Shown here: in pieces, positions 15,318-23,009 of the stretch
Layout of the letters: every line of letters begins with the position of its first letter
Position numbering within the stretch: position 1 is the stretch's first letter
Assembly: GCF_010367455.1 (NCBI RefSeq)
Contig: NZ_WRPR01000025.1
Location: forward strand, 1-35,751
Source of the DNA: Candidatus Laterigemmans baculatus
Lineage (GTDB): Bacteria > Planctomycetota > Planctomycetia > Pirellulales > Pirellulaceae
DNA length: 35,751 bases
Reading direction: 5' to 3'
The notes under the pieces: generated by a model
Told to the model about the DNA's origin: nothing
The model's database searches: none
What the model saw: the letters and a program-made list of their open reading frames with translations, nothing else
Translations under genes and position numbers: made by a program

Positions 15318-16361
15318 CTACTCAAGCCAGCTCAATAATTGCATCAATTCGGCAAGGGGCGCGAGCGCCGCTTGCAGGACGGACAAAACCACTGCGACGA
15401 TCACCAGGTAACCCACCACGGGGACCACCGTGCGGACCAGCCGCACGCGCTCGCTCGCTCGCCGCAAGAAGTATCGCCCGGCCAGCTCCCAGGCACCCGC
15501 CGGATCCGCCGACGCCGCGCCTCGCGACTCGAGAACCGCCGGCAAAATTTCTGCGTGCCTGCCCAGCCGAACTACCGCCAGCTCGAGCGAACGTCCCGCG
15601 GTGATATCCTCGGCGGCTGCCGCGAGCCACTGACGGAGGGCGGCCGAACGCACGCTCGCTCGAGAGAGCCGGAAGGCCTCGGGGTAGGGAACGCGACGCG
15701 ACAGCAGCTGACCGATCACCGTGCACACGATCGTCAGGTCAAACCAGCGATCGGCTGGTCCGATCAGCGGAATCCGCCAGTACAGCCGATCCATCCAAGC
15801 GGTCCGCACCCACTGGCGAATCACAGCCAGCGCGGCGATGCCAGCCGTCACCGCGAGGATTGCCCCGAGCAAAATGCGATACAAGAGAACGTAGATCAAC
15901 GCCCGCGAGTTCTCTTCGAGCTCAAATTCGGTCGCTAATTCGGCGTAGCCCTGCGACGTCATCGTGAGCACCGCCAGACCGCCCCCCGCGGCCAGCGCGA
16001 GCAACACCAGCGGGTAGACCCAAGCGGCGGCGAGCCGACGTCGAAGCCGCACTCCCCGCGTATCCACCGCTTCGAGCGCCGCCAAGGCCGCGGCAAAATC
16101 ACCGCTGTTCTGGCTGCCCGAAATTAGCATCGCGGTCAGCCGTTCGAGCGAATCGGGCGCATCGCCAGCCGGGACCGCCCCCCGCCGCAATTGGTCAGCC
16201 AACCGCAGCAACGTCCTCCGCAGCCGTCGACTCTCCGCCTCCGAGGCGGCCGCTTCGAGCCCCTCCGGAACGGCCACTCCCGCAGCCGAAAGCTCGGCCA
16301 ACCGGAGCGTTAGCGGATCGATGCGGTCGAGTGCAGCAGTCACGGGTTCAGGCTCACACAA
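15318..16361 (-). CDS. GspF-like inner-membrane protein, paralogue 2
   Basis: A 347-residue type II secretion/type IV pilus F-domain protein. It has the usual pattern: cytoplasmic helical domain (DSLERLTAMLISGSQNSGDFAAALAAL), membrane segment after RLAAAWVYPLVLLALAAGG (about 111-133), second pair near 156-182, repeat of the F domain (VIGQLLSRRVPYPEAFRLS), and a C-terminal membrane helix (about 315-340). It starts at TTG 16361 with an 8-nt overlap with the upstream gspF-like gene; GTG 16343 is an alternative. Confidence 0.88.
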   Translation of the reverse strand: MCEPEPVTAALDRIDPLTLRLAELSAAGVAVPEGLEAAASEAESRRLRRTLLRLADQLRRGAVPAGDAPDSLERLTAMLISGSQNSGDFAAALAALEAVDTRGVRLRRRLAAAWVYPLVLLALAAGGGLAVLTMTSQGYAELATEFELEENSRALIYVLLYRILLGAILAVTAGIAALAVIRQWVRTAWMDRLYWRIPLIGPADRWFDLTIVCTVIGQLLSRRVPYPEAFRLSRASVRSAALRQWLAAAAEDITAGRSLELAVVRLGRHAEILPAVLESRGAASADPAGAWELAGRYFLRRASERVRLVRTVVPVVGYLVIVAVVLSVLQAALAPLAELMQLLSWLE

Positions 16362-17397
16362 ACGTTCGGTAAATCGGTCCCAGCACGATCACGATGAACG
16401 CGATCGCGAGCGTTCCGGCGACCGAGACGAGTAGCACAGCGGGCAGAACGATGGTTGCCCAAGTCGCGGCTTGCTCGGAACGGTACCAATAAACTCCCGC
16501 CAACCGCCGCAACGCTTCGGGGAATCCGAGCGGCGAGCTCGCCCCATTGCGGAGCGTCCACAGGAGTAACCCTGGAGCGTCTCGGCTATCCGCCGACCGC
16601 ACTCCGACCGGCTCGAGTGGGGACGGCTCGAGTGGGAACTGCCTTTGTCCTTGCAGTTCGGCGGCAGTCCACTGCTCCGCGGCCCGCCGCAGCCCGCGGT
16701 CGCCCGAAGCCTCGGCTGCGATCCGCACCGCCTCTCCGATCGGCATCCCCTGCTCGATCGCTAGCGCGACTAGTTCGGCGAACCAGGCAAGCCGAGCCCA
16801 GCGAAGTGCACGCAACCGCGAGGGCACCCAGCGGGACAGCTGACGACGCAGCAACCAGACGATGATCGCGGCCAACGCAATTCCCGCAGGAGTCGTCCAC
16901 CACCAGCGTTCCCCGCCTGGCAGCGCCCCGCCGCCACGGCTCAAGCGGACCGTGGACACAGCATCGGCGGCCATCGGCTCGCCAACGCTGATCCAGACGA
17001 GTCCGGCGGCCAACAGAACGCCGGCGATGGCGCTGATCGTGACCGGGTAGACCAGCGCCATCGCCAGCCGCCGACGGTACTCGAGTCGACGGCGAATCAG
17101 TGCGGCCAACCCAGCGAGCGCTTCGGCGGGTCGGCCCGCAGCCGCTCCGGCTTCCGCCACTGCGGCAACCTGTCTCCCATACTTCCCCGCGATCTCCGCC
17201 AACACTTCCTGCACGTCGCGGCCCCGCCGCAGCTGGTCCGTCAACGGCTCGAGTCCCTGGGGCTTCCATCGCCGCTCGGAGACATCCACCGCCTCGGCCC
17301 AAGGAATCCCCAGCCTCGCTTGGGCGGCCAGCTCATCCAACAGCGCCGCGAGCTGCGAGGCCGAGAGCGGCGGTAGGGACCTTGGAGCGCGAGTCAC
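16354..17397 (-). CDS. GspF-like inner-membrane protein, paralogue 1
   Basis: A 347-residue GspF/PilC-type protein: first F domain (AALLDELAAQARLGIPWAEAV, GRPAEALAGLAALIRRRLEYR), membrane segment at MALVYPVTISAIAGVLL, second segment near 170-187, second F domain (FAELVALAIEQGMPIGEAVRIA), and a C-terminal helix ending IAFIVIVLGPIYRTF. GspF forms the inner-membrane platform that couples the GspE ATPase to pseudopilus growth. It starts at GTG 17397 with no clear ribosome site. A 181-bp gap containing a large hairpin separates it from the ATPase gene upstream. Confidence 0.9.
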   Translation of the reverse strand: MTRAPRSLPPLSASQLAALLDELAAQARLGIPWAEAVDVSERRWKPQGLEPLTDQLRRGRDVQEVLAEIAGKYGRQVAAVAEAGAAAGRPAEALAGLAALIRRRLEYRRRLAMALVYPVTISAIAGVLLAAGLVWISVGEPMAADAVSTVRLSRGGGALPGGERWWWTTPAGIALAAIIVWLLRRQLSRWVPSRLRALRWARLAWFAELVALAIEQGMPIGEAVRIAAEASGDRGLRRAAEQWTAAELQGQRQFPLEPSPLEPVGVRSADSRDAPGLLLWTLRNGASSPLGFPEALRRLAGVYWYRSEQAATWATIVLPAVLLVSVAGTLAIAFIVIVLGPIYRTFV

Positions 17398-17516
17398 TGC
17401 GTGCCAGAGCCTGGAGAGAGGAGAAGCGTTGAAAAGAAGCCGTCAGTGCTGTCACTCCCGCGACCGCACCAACCAAGCCCCCCCAGTGTAGCAATCCCAG
17501 CCGCCGTCCGCTCCGT

Positions 17517-17582
17517 ATAGTCGCCTTTCGCTCCGCGAAAGTTGCGCGAGAACGCAACTTTCGCGGAGCGAAAGGCGACTAT
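17517..17582. repeat. Large inverted repeat, copy 3, containing the gspE-like stop codon
   Basis: Two perfect 30-bp arms (17517-17546 and 17553-17582) surround a 6-nt loop, the longest of the three copies. The TAG stop of the upstream minus-strand ATPase gene (17579-17581) lies inside the arm. On the transcript it would make a 30-bp hairpin between the ATPase and gspF-like cistrons, which could set mRNA stability or relative expression. Confidence 0.9.
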
Positions 17583-18820
17583 GGGCTAATCCGGCTGCCG
17601 AGCACGCGGAGCGCCTCGGCTGGACTGGTCTCTCCCGCAGCGACCCGAGCGAGCACGCCGTGCCGCAAATCTTGCATCCCAGCCCCGACCGCCGCGGTGC
17701 GAATCTCGTCGGCCGAACGGTGCTGGTCAATGGGCGCGGCAACCGCCTCGGCTACCGCTCCAGAATCGAGGCGAAGCAGCTCCGACGCCAGCACGCGTCC
17801 GCGGTAGCCGGTCTGAAAGCAGCGTTGGCAGCCGACCGCTTCCCAGGCGGCCGAGACGGCAAGGCCGGTCACCGCCGGATCGACGGAGCGGCGGCAATCA
17901 CACAGCCGCCTCAGCAGCCGTTGGCTCAGCACCGCTCGCACGCCGCTACGAATCAGATACGTGGCGACCCCCATCTCCACCAATCGCCGCAGCGCCATCG
18001 CCGCGTCGCCCGCATGGAATGAGGTCAGCACCAAGTGCCCCGTCAGCGAGGCTTGCAGCGCCGCTTCGGCCGTCTCGGGATCGCGAATCTCGCCGATCAA
18101 GAGCACCTCGGGATCCTGCCGAAGCATGCTGCGCACGGCCGCGGCGAGCGTCATCCCGGTCGACGGATCGAGCTGAGACTGACTCGCTCCGCTCAGAACC
18201 GTTTCGACTGGATCTTCGATCGAAAGCACGGCGCGGCGGTGACTGCTGGCACCGATCAGCTCCCGAGCGGCAGCGTACAGCGTCGTCGTTTTCCCGCTGC
18301 CGGCCGGGCCGGTCACGAGGATCGCCCCATCCTGCTCGAGAAGCAGTTCCGCCAACGTCTCGCGGACCGGCCGGCTCAGCCCTAAGTCGTCGAGCCGTCG
18401 GAGCTCCGCCTCGCGGCCAAACAAGCGAATCACCGTCCGCTCACCATGGATCGTCGGAAAGGTGCTGATCCGCATCTCCACATTTTCGACCGCGGTCTGC
18501 AAGCGACCTTCCTGCGGTCGTCCGCTGGCATACGTCAGCAACCCGGCCATCACTTTGAGCCGGGCGATGGGATCGGTCCCTTCGCCACTCGCCAGAATCC
18601 CGGTCGGCTGCAACACGCCGTCGATGCGATACGCGACCTCGATCCCCGCCGGAGTCGGCTGCAAGTGAACGTCGCTCGCACCGGCTGCCACCGCCGCACG
18701 AAGCAGGTGGTTGGCGACCTGCACCGCATACTCAGGGCTCCGCGGATCGAACCGCGCCGGATCGAAAGGGCCTCGCTCGGATGAGCCCGGCGAGCGTTCG
18801 CGATTGGTAATTTGTGCCAT
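17579..18820 (-). CDS. GspE/PilB-type assembly ATPase (short form)
   Basis: A 413-residue secretion ATPase (counted from ATG 18820) powering pseudopilus assembly with the GspF-like proteins downstream. It shows the N2-type domain (ASDVHLQPTPAGIEVAYRIDGVL), Walker A GPAGSGKTT (about 171-179), the Asp box SIEDPVE, Walker B LLIGEIRDPETAEAA (about 240), the His box LTSFHAGDA, and a zinc-binding CxC plus CxxC (LCDC and CQRC) as in GspE/PilB. It lacks the 150-250-residue N-terminal MshEN-type domain of full-length relatives. The frame is open to GTG 18877, but ATG 18820 has AGGA 10-11 nt upstream. First gene of the cluster. Confidence 0.92.
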   Translation of the reverse strand: MAQITNRERSPGSSERGPFDPARFDPRSPEYAVQVANHLLRAAVAAGASDVHLQPTPAGIEVAYRIDGVLQPTGILASGEGTDPIARLKVMAGLLTYASGRPQEGRLQTAVENVEMRISTFPTIHGERTVIRLFGREAELRRLDDLGLSRPVRETLAELLLEQDGAILVTGPAGSGKTTTLYAAARELIGASSHRRAVLSIEDPVETVLSGASQSQLDPSTGMTLAAAVRSMLRQDPEVLLIGEIRDPETAEAALQASLTGHLVLTSFHAGDAAMALRRLVEMGVATYLIRSGVRAVLSQRLLRRLCDCRRSVDPAVTGLAVSAAWEAVGCQRCFQTGYRGRVLASELLRLDSGAVAEAVAAPIDQHRSADEIRTAAVGAGMQDLRHGVLARVAAGETSPAEALRVLGSRISP

Positions 18821-18890
18821 CGAGGTTGGGTTCCTGGAGTCCCGAGAGTGCCGAAACCGGCCGACCGTTCCCTTCACCGATACACAGCCG

Positions 18891-20141
18891 TTAACGGCGC
18901 AGCCCGTCTAAAGGTACCCAGCGTCGTTCCTTCCAAGAACGTTCCCCCGCTTCGGCGAGTGCGACTCCGGCGGCGGCGGCACGGATTGACCAAGGAAATT
19001 CTCCCTCGCCCGCGACATGCTTGAGGAACAACTCCCACTGAATCTTGTAAGCGTTGTCGTAGGCATCCTCATCGGCAACTGGCTGCCAAGCATCCAGAAA
19101 GCAGAGTGGTTGCGGGAGATCGGGATTCCAGGTCGGCCGGGGCGTTTCGGTAGCCGACTGCGTCCAGCAATCTCGCAACCCCGCAACGGCCGATCCCTTC
19201 GTGCCGTCCACTTGAATTGTCAACAGATCGTCGCGGCGGACGCGCGTCGTCCAGGAACTGTTGAACTGGCAGACGATGCCGTTCTGCAATTGAAACATCG
19301 CATAAGCCGCATCGTCCGCCGTGCAAGCGTAAGGTCGCCCCTGCTCGTCGATCCGCTCGGGGATATCGATCGAAGCGTGAGTCATCACCGACGCAATCTC
19401 GCCAAACAAATCCTCGATCAAATACTGCCAGTGGCAATACATATCCATGATCATGCCGCCACCATCCTCTCGGCGATAATTCCACGAAGGTCGCTGGGGA
19501 GGTCGATCGGGATCGTGTCCGGAAAAAACCCAATACCCAAATTCGCCGCGGACGCTCAGGATCCTGCCAAAGAAGCCGTCGTCACGGAGCTTGCGAAGCT
19601 TTTGGATTCCCGGCAGCCAGAGCTTGTCTTGAACCACGCCTGTCTTGATGCCCGCCGCTTCACAGTCCGCGGCTAACGCATACGCATCGGCCGCAGTCGT
19701 TGCGACTGGTTTTTCGCAGTAGACCGCCTTGCCATGCTCGGCGGCGAGGCGAACGATCGACGGCCGCAGGGGAGTCGCAGCGGAGTCAAAGACGATATCG
19801 ACCGTGCGATCATCCAGCAGGTCTTCGAGCGAAGTCGTCCAGTCGACCGGCGAGCCCGTCTCTTCGACGGCGACTTCCTCCGCCAAGCGGCGGACTTTCG
19901 CTTCGTCCCGCCCCACCAAGATCGGTTCGACCTGCAAGTGCTGGCCGGAGGGAAGCAGAACCCCACCCTGCTTCATGATCGGCAGAATCGACCGCAGAAA
20001 ATGCTGGTTCGTCCCCATCCGTCCCGTCACCCCATGCATCGCCACCGTCAGCGAAGGGGCGGCGGTCGGATCCGGCCCAGCCGCAAGTTCCGCTGCCAAA
20101 GCGAGATTCGGGGAAGCCGGACGCGGCGTCTTCTTCATCAT
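18891..20141 (-). CDS. Gfo/Idh/MocA-family oxidoreductase (cytoplasmic type)
   Basis: A 416-residue oxidoreductase of the Gfo/Idh/MocA family without a signal peptide. The N-terminal dinucleotide fold is recognisable ([24 protein letters not shown]), followed by YCEKPVATT with the conserved EKP (about 143-145) and a second domain with [21 protein letters not shown]. The glycine loop is closer to HGVTGRMG than to the usual GxGxxG. The start is taken at ATG 20141; a GTG at 20165 in the same frame lies 2 bp after the upstream stop and would add 8 residues. It follows the cupredoxin gene directly, so the two are probably one transcript. Substrate unknown. Confidence 0.9.
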   Translation of the reverse strand: MMKKTPRPASPNLALAAELAAGPDPTAAPSLTVAMHGVTGRMGTNQHFLRSILPIMKQGGVLLPSGQHLQVEPILVGRDEAKVRRLAEEVAVEETGSPVDWTTSLEDLLDDRTVDIVFDSAATPLRPSIVRLAAEHGKAVYCEKPVATTAADAYALAADCEAAGIKTGVVQDKLWLPGIQKLRKLRDDGFFGRILSVRGEFGYWVFSGHDPDRPPQRPSWNYRREDGGGMIMDMYCHWQYLIEDLFGEIASVMTHASIDIPERIDEQGRPYACTADDAAYAMFQLQNGIVCQFNSSWTTRVRRDDLLTIQVDGTKGSAVAGLRDCWTQSATETPRPTWNPDLPQPLCFLDAWQPVADEDAYDNAYKIQWELFLKHVAGEGEFPWSIRAAAAGVALAEAGERSWKERRWVPLDGLRR

Positions 20142-20167
20142 GGGCTGCTCTCGGGTCTCTGTCACAT

Positions 20168-20941
20168 TTACCGAAACGCTCTGGCAGGTACCACGATGTC
20201 ACCGAGGTCATTGATCCCGGGATGGATCATGATCTCCAAACGGTTGCGTTCCAGTGGCCACCACTGGTCCTTGATCCGAACCTCATCAAGTGCGCTGCGG
20301 AGCGCTTCGTGAACGATCCGAAAGGAAATTGGTCTCCCTGCCGGCAATCCCTCGATCGTCAGTGTTCCGTCCTTGTCGCTGACGGCTGCGTAAGGATGAT
20401 CGAGAACTACGATGTAAGCTTTCATCCAGGGATGGATGTTGCATTCTACCGGTATCGGCGCCGGCTCCGGATTTGGCATCGCCACCTGGACCGAATCACC
20501 GATCGCCGTGACGAAATTGGCCGGAGGATTCGCAAAGAAGTTAACGTTCGTGTTGTGTCCGGCCATATCTTGATTGGTGATCTTCAGAGTGTCCCCTGCT
20601 CGAGCAAGAAGTACATGTGGTTCAAAGCGACAATCTTGGTTTGTTAACTCATGCACCTTCTTCGGTGGTTCGCTGGCAGGCAGAACGGCACCGCCAGGGC
20701 CGGTGTAGACATAGAGAATGACGTTTCGGATTCCGTTGGTCTCCGGATCGACCAGCAGGCTTTCGTCGATCAGCGGAAAACCGCCACAGAACCCTCCTTG
20801 TGGGGTTGTAGGTTTTGGCTTGGGAGCGTCTCCCTCATAGACGAAGCGGGCTTTCAAGACTGCGGTTTCCGCAGCGGCGGAAACGGAAGCGAAGGCAACG
20901 GTCACGACCACCGCAGTGCCCATCCAAGCGTGACGTATCAT
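20168..20941 (-). CDS. Secreted cupredoxin-domain protein
   Basis: A 257-residue exported protein with a signal peptide (hydrophobic [15 protein letters not shown]). The central region is a plastocyanin-like fold with plausible type-1 copper ligands H129 (AGHNTN) and C167-x2-H170-x2-M173 (ECNIHPWM). The C-terminal part ([21 protein letters not shown]) resembles carboxypeptidase-regulatory beta-sandwich domains. Homologues are often labelled methylamine utilization protein or plastocyanin-like, without functional proof. It is a possible electron carrier in the periplasm. GGGAG 8 nt before ATG supports the start. It is immediately upstream of a Gfo/Idh/MocA gene. Confidence 0.85.
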   Translation of the reverse strand: MIRHAWMGTAVVVTVAFASVSAAAETAVLKARFVYEGDAPKPKPTTPQGGFCGGFPLIDESLLVDPETNGIRNVILYVYTGPGGAVLPASEPPKKVHELTNQDCRFEPHVLLARAGDTLKITNQDMAGHNTNVNFFANPPANFVTAIGDSVQVAMPNPEPAPIPVECNIHPWMKAYIVVLDHPYAAVSDKDGTLTIEGLPAGRPISFRIVHEALRSALDEVRIKDQWWPLERNRLEIMIHPGINDLGDIVVPARAFR

Positions 20942-20975
20942 GACTCAAACTCCCGGGTGGAAAAACAGTCGCCTG

Positions 20976-20991
20976 CGGCTTGCCGTTAAAC
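20976..20991. repeat. Short dispersed repeat, copy 2
   Basis: Identical 16-mer CGGCTTGCCGTTAAAC to positions 3-18, located in the 52-bp gap between the cupredoxin gene and the isomerase stop. Confidence 0.5.
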
Positions 20992-20993
20992 AA

Positions 20994-21887
20994 CTAGGGC
21001 GAAGCGTTCGCGGTCAGGTGCTTGAGTCCGCGGAGGTTTTGCTGGAGGCTCTGCTCGGCGTCGATTTCGGGGCGATGGTCGAGGATTCCGATCGGGCCGC
21101 GGTAGTTCGACTCCAGCACGACGCGGAGCCACTCCCGGTCGTGCTCGCCGCTGCCGATGGGGAGAATTTTTGCTGCCGGCGGTTGGCTCATCCCGTTGAG
21201 GTTCAGGCACAAGAGATACGGCTGCATCTGCTGGAGAGCCTGTTCGAGCCGGTCGAGATCGGCGTGAGCGTGATGGAGGTTGTAGACGATCCCCACATGG
21301 TCGGCGTCTCCCTGCTGGCGAAGCGCCTCGACGACCGCGACCAAGTTTTCCGGCTCACCACCCCAGCCGCCGTGGTTGTACAGCCCAAGTTTGCAACCGA
21401 GCTGGCGGGTGCGATCGACCAACGGCCGCAGCTGGGCTGCGGCGGCAGCCACCCGTACGGCCGGATCATTTTCGTCGTGCCCTTCCGCAGTGGGGCTGGG
21501 AGCGGTTTTCCAGATCTGTGGCTGCAAGTTGTACTTTTCGAACAGCTCAAAAGCTGCCGGGTGCTCATCCCAAAACGCAAACAGCTCGATGCCGGCCTTT
21601 TGCAGCTCCACGATCTCCTGCTCGAACGAGGGCACTTGGGCCTCTCGCCAATCATAAGCGAGCTTTGAAAATCCGAGCCGCTGGAGCATGGTCGCCCGCG
21701 CTTCGGGGCCTCGCTGCCGAGCATCAAAGGGCACGACGCACCAAGCCACGAGGTTTTCCGCTGCGAAAAGTTCCTCTGCACGTTCCGAGCGTGGGCCTTC
21801 AGTTTGGGCGCCTTCGGTTTGGGCGGGCGCACCGGCAGGAAAGAGCAGCCCCAAGAGCAAGAGCAACCAGCAGTGTGGCCGTGGCAT
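20994..21887 (-). CDS. Secreted sugar phosphate isomerase/epimerase-like TIM-barrel protein
   Basis: A 297-residue protein of the AP endonuclease 2/xylose isomerase-like TIM-barrel superfamily with a signal peptide (MPRPHCWLLLLLGLLFPAGAPAQ). Characteristic strands are visible: LGFSKLAYDWR, AGIELFAFWDEH, CKLGLYNHGGWGG, HVGIVYNLHHAHAD and YRGPIGILDHRPEID, with His, Glu and Asp residues suited to a divalent metal site. The frame extends to 21950, but ATG 21887 has GGGAGA 7 nt upstream and gives a clean signal peptide. Such secreted members are common in planctomycetes and their substrates are unknown. Confidence 0.88.
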   Translation of the reverse strand: MPRPHCWLLLLLGLLFPAGAPAQTEGAQTEGPRSERAEELFAAENLVAWCVVPFDARQRGPEARATMLQRLGFSKLAYDWREAQVPSFEQEIVELQKAGIELFAFWDEHPAAFELFEKYNLQPQIWKTAPSPTAEGHDENDPAVRVAAAAAQLRPLVDRTRQLGCKLGLYNHGGWGGEPENLVAVVEALRQQGDADHVGIVYNLHHAHADLDRLEQALQQMQPYLLCLNLNGMSQPPAAKILPIGSGEHDREWLRVVLESNYRGPIGILDHRPEIDAEQSLQQNLRGLKHLTANASP

Positions 21888-21973
21888 GGGTTCGTCTCCC
21901 GCGGGAACGGCATCCTTCGATGCACTGAAAAGACCTTGGACGCAGCTCATGTTAGCGAAATCCTCCCGAGAGC

Positions 21974-22062
21974 GTTGTCATTGCCCCTGCGGGGCGAAAA
22001 GGGTTGGGGGCGGAACGCGCAAACCCAGGGCGGCGCGTATGCGGCGTTGCCGCGGCGCTCTG
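21974..22062. repeat. 89-bp direct repeat, copy A
   Basis: By eye identical to 22914-23002, with the transposase gene between the two copies. It includes GCCCCTGCGGGGC and the first half of a REP-like palindrome starting AAACCCAGGGCGGCG. Copies A and B are in the same orientation. Confidence 0.85.
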
Positions 22063-22408
22063 CCCTGGGCTGGCCTGTTTCGGCCCCCTTCGGGGCACCA
22101 TGCCCGCCATCACCCACACTCCAACGATCCACACCCCAACGTTCCACGCCCCATCGGGGCAATTGCCCGCAGGGCTCACACAATCCAGCCCAGGGCACAG
22201 CGCCGCGGCGAAGCCGCAGAGCGACGCCCTGGGTACGCGGCGACCAACCCACATCCCAACCATTTCCACCATTCCCACCGTTTCATGCCCCGTCGGGGCA
22301 ATAGCCTGAAGGGCTCACACAAACCAGCCCAGGGCAAAGCGCCGCGGCGAAGCCGCACAGCGCCGCCCTGGGTACGCGCCGCCCTGGGTACGCGCCGCCC
22401 TGGGTAAT
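22021..22408. repeat. REP-like palindrome cluster beside the transposase
   Basis: This stretch without a gene is built of palindromic units. Two imperfect direct repeats of about 93 bp (22147-22239 and 22286-22378) each contain GCCCC-N3-GGGGC, then GGGCTCACACAA, then a long hairpin bounded by GCCCAGGGC and GCCCTGGGT. One unit in opposite orientation lies at 22021-22070. Three 16-bp tandem copies of CGCCGCCCTGGGTACG (last one diverged) at 22361-22408 abut the transposase stop. Arrays of such palindromes next to a Y1 transposase are typical of REP/RAYT loci. Confidence 0.75.
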
Positions 22409-22409
22409 C

Positions 22410-22865
22410 TCAGTCCCAGGCATAGCGCTCGTCCAGGTCGACCTCGTGGCGTTTGCACAGCGCGCGCAGCTCGTCCTGGAATGTCTTTACGCGGTGGTGT
22501 TCCTCCTGCGTATCGATATACCGCACGACCGCCGCCGTATTGGATTGACTGACCGAAAAAGCGGCGTAGCCCTTCTGCCAATAGAACTTCGCATTCCCAC
22601 ACCCCTCGCGCGTCTTCATCCATTTCGAACTTCCCTTTTTGACCTCCTCGACGATCGTCTTGAGCGGCTGGGTTTTGGCGAGGCAGAACAAGGCGTGGAC
22701 ATGATCCGCGACCCCGCCAATGGCCAGCGCAGGGCACGCCCAGTCCTTGAAAATCCCCGCTTGGTAGGCGAATAGCCGTTCGCGAGTCTCTTTGGGAATC
22801 AGCGGCGCCCGGTGTTTGGTGCTGAAAATTAAATGGATCAGGTTTTTGGCCAGTGATTGGGACAT
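22410..22865 (-). CDS. Y1 transposase, IS200/RAYT type
   Basis: A 151-residue HUH single-strand transposase. The metal-binding HUH motif is H55-V-H57 (VADHVHALF), and the catalytic tyrosine is probably Y116 in VVRYIDTQ. The N-terminal NLIHLIFSTKHRAPLI and the WQKGYAAFSVS segment are typical for the group. No TnpB or accessory gene is present. It is surrounded by REP-like palindromes and flanked by an exact 89-bp repeat, so it could be a domesticated RAYT that propagates those palindromes or an IS200-like element. The gene is intact, so it may still be active. Confidence 0.92.
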   Translation of the reverse strand: MSQSLAKNLIHLIFSTKHRAPLIPKETRERLFAYQAGIFKDWACPALAIGGVADHVHALFCLAKTQPLKTIVEEVKKGSSKWMKTREGCGNAKFYWQKGYAAFSVSQSNTAAVVRYIDTQEEHHRVKTFQDELRALCKRHEVDLDERYAWD

Positions 22866-22913
22866 CGTCTTACCTTGCGAATTTGCCGGACCACGTCAGT
22901 CAGGCCCGGCGAG

Positions 22914-23002
22914 GTTGTCATTGCCCCTGCGGGGCGAAAAGGGTTGGGGGCGGAACGCGCAAACCCAGGGCGGCGCGTATGCGGCGTTGCCGCGGCGCTC
23001 TG
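22914..23002. repeat. 89-bp direct repeat, copy B
   Basis: Second copy of the repeat at 21974-22062, identical by eye. It ends 7 bp before the stop codon of the hypothetical gene at 23010, so the REP palindrome here is truncated relative to copy A's surroundings. Confidence 0.85.
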
Positions 23003-23009
23003 GGTCACG

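Larger units (their letters stand above)
21974..23002. mobile_element. REP/RAYT-like element bounded by 89-bp direct repeats
   Basis: The unit comprises the left direct repeat, REP-like palindromes, the intact Y1 transposase and the right direct repeat (1029 bp). The direct repeats are far longer than a target duplication and themselves carry half a REP palindrome, so they look like termini or flanking REP copies. Exact element ends cannot be fixed by eye. Confidence 0.5.

Noticed and set aside
22021-22408. CRISPR array
   Set aside because: The repeats here are palindromic and of mixed sizes without regular unique spacers, and no cas gene is present. They fit REP elements.
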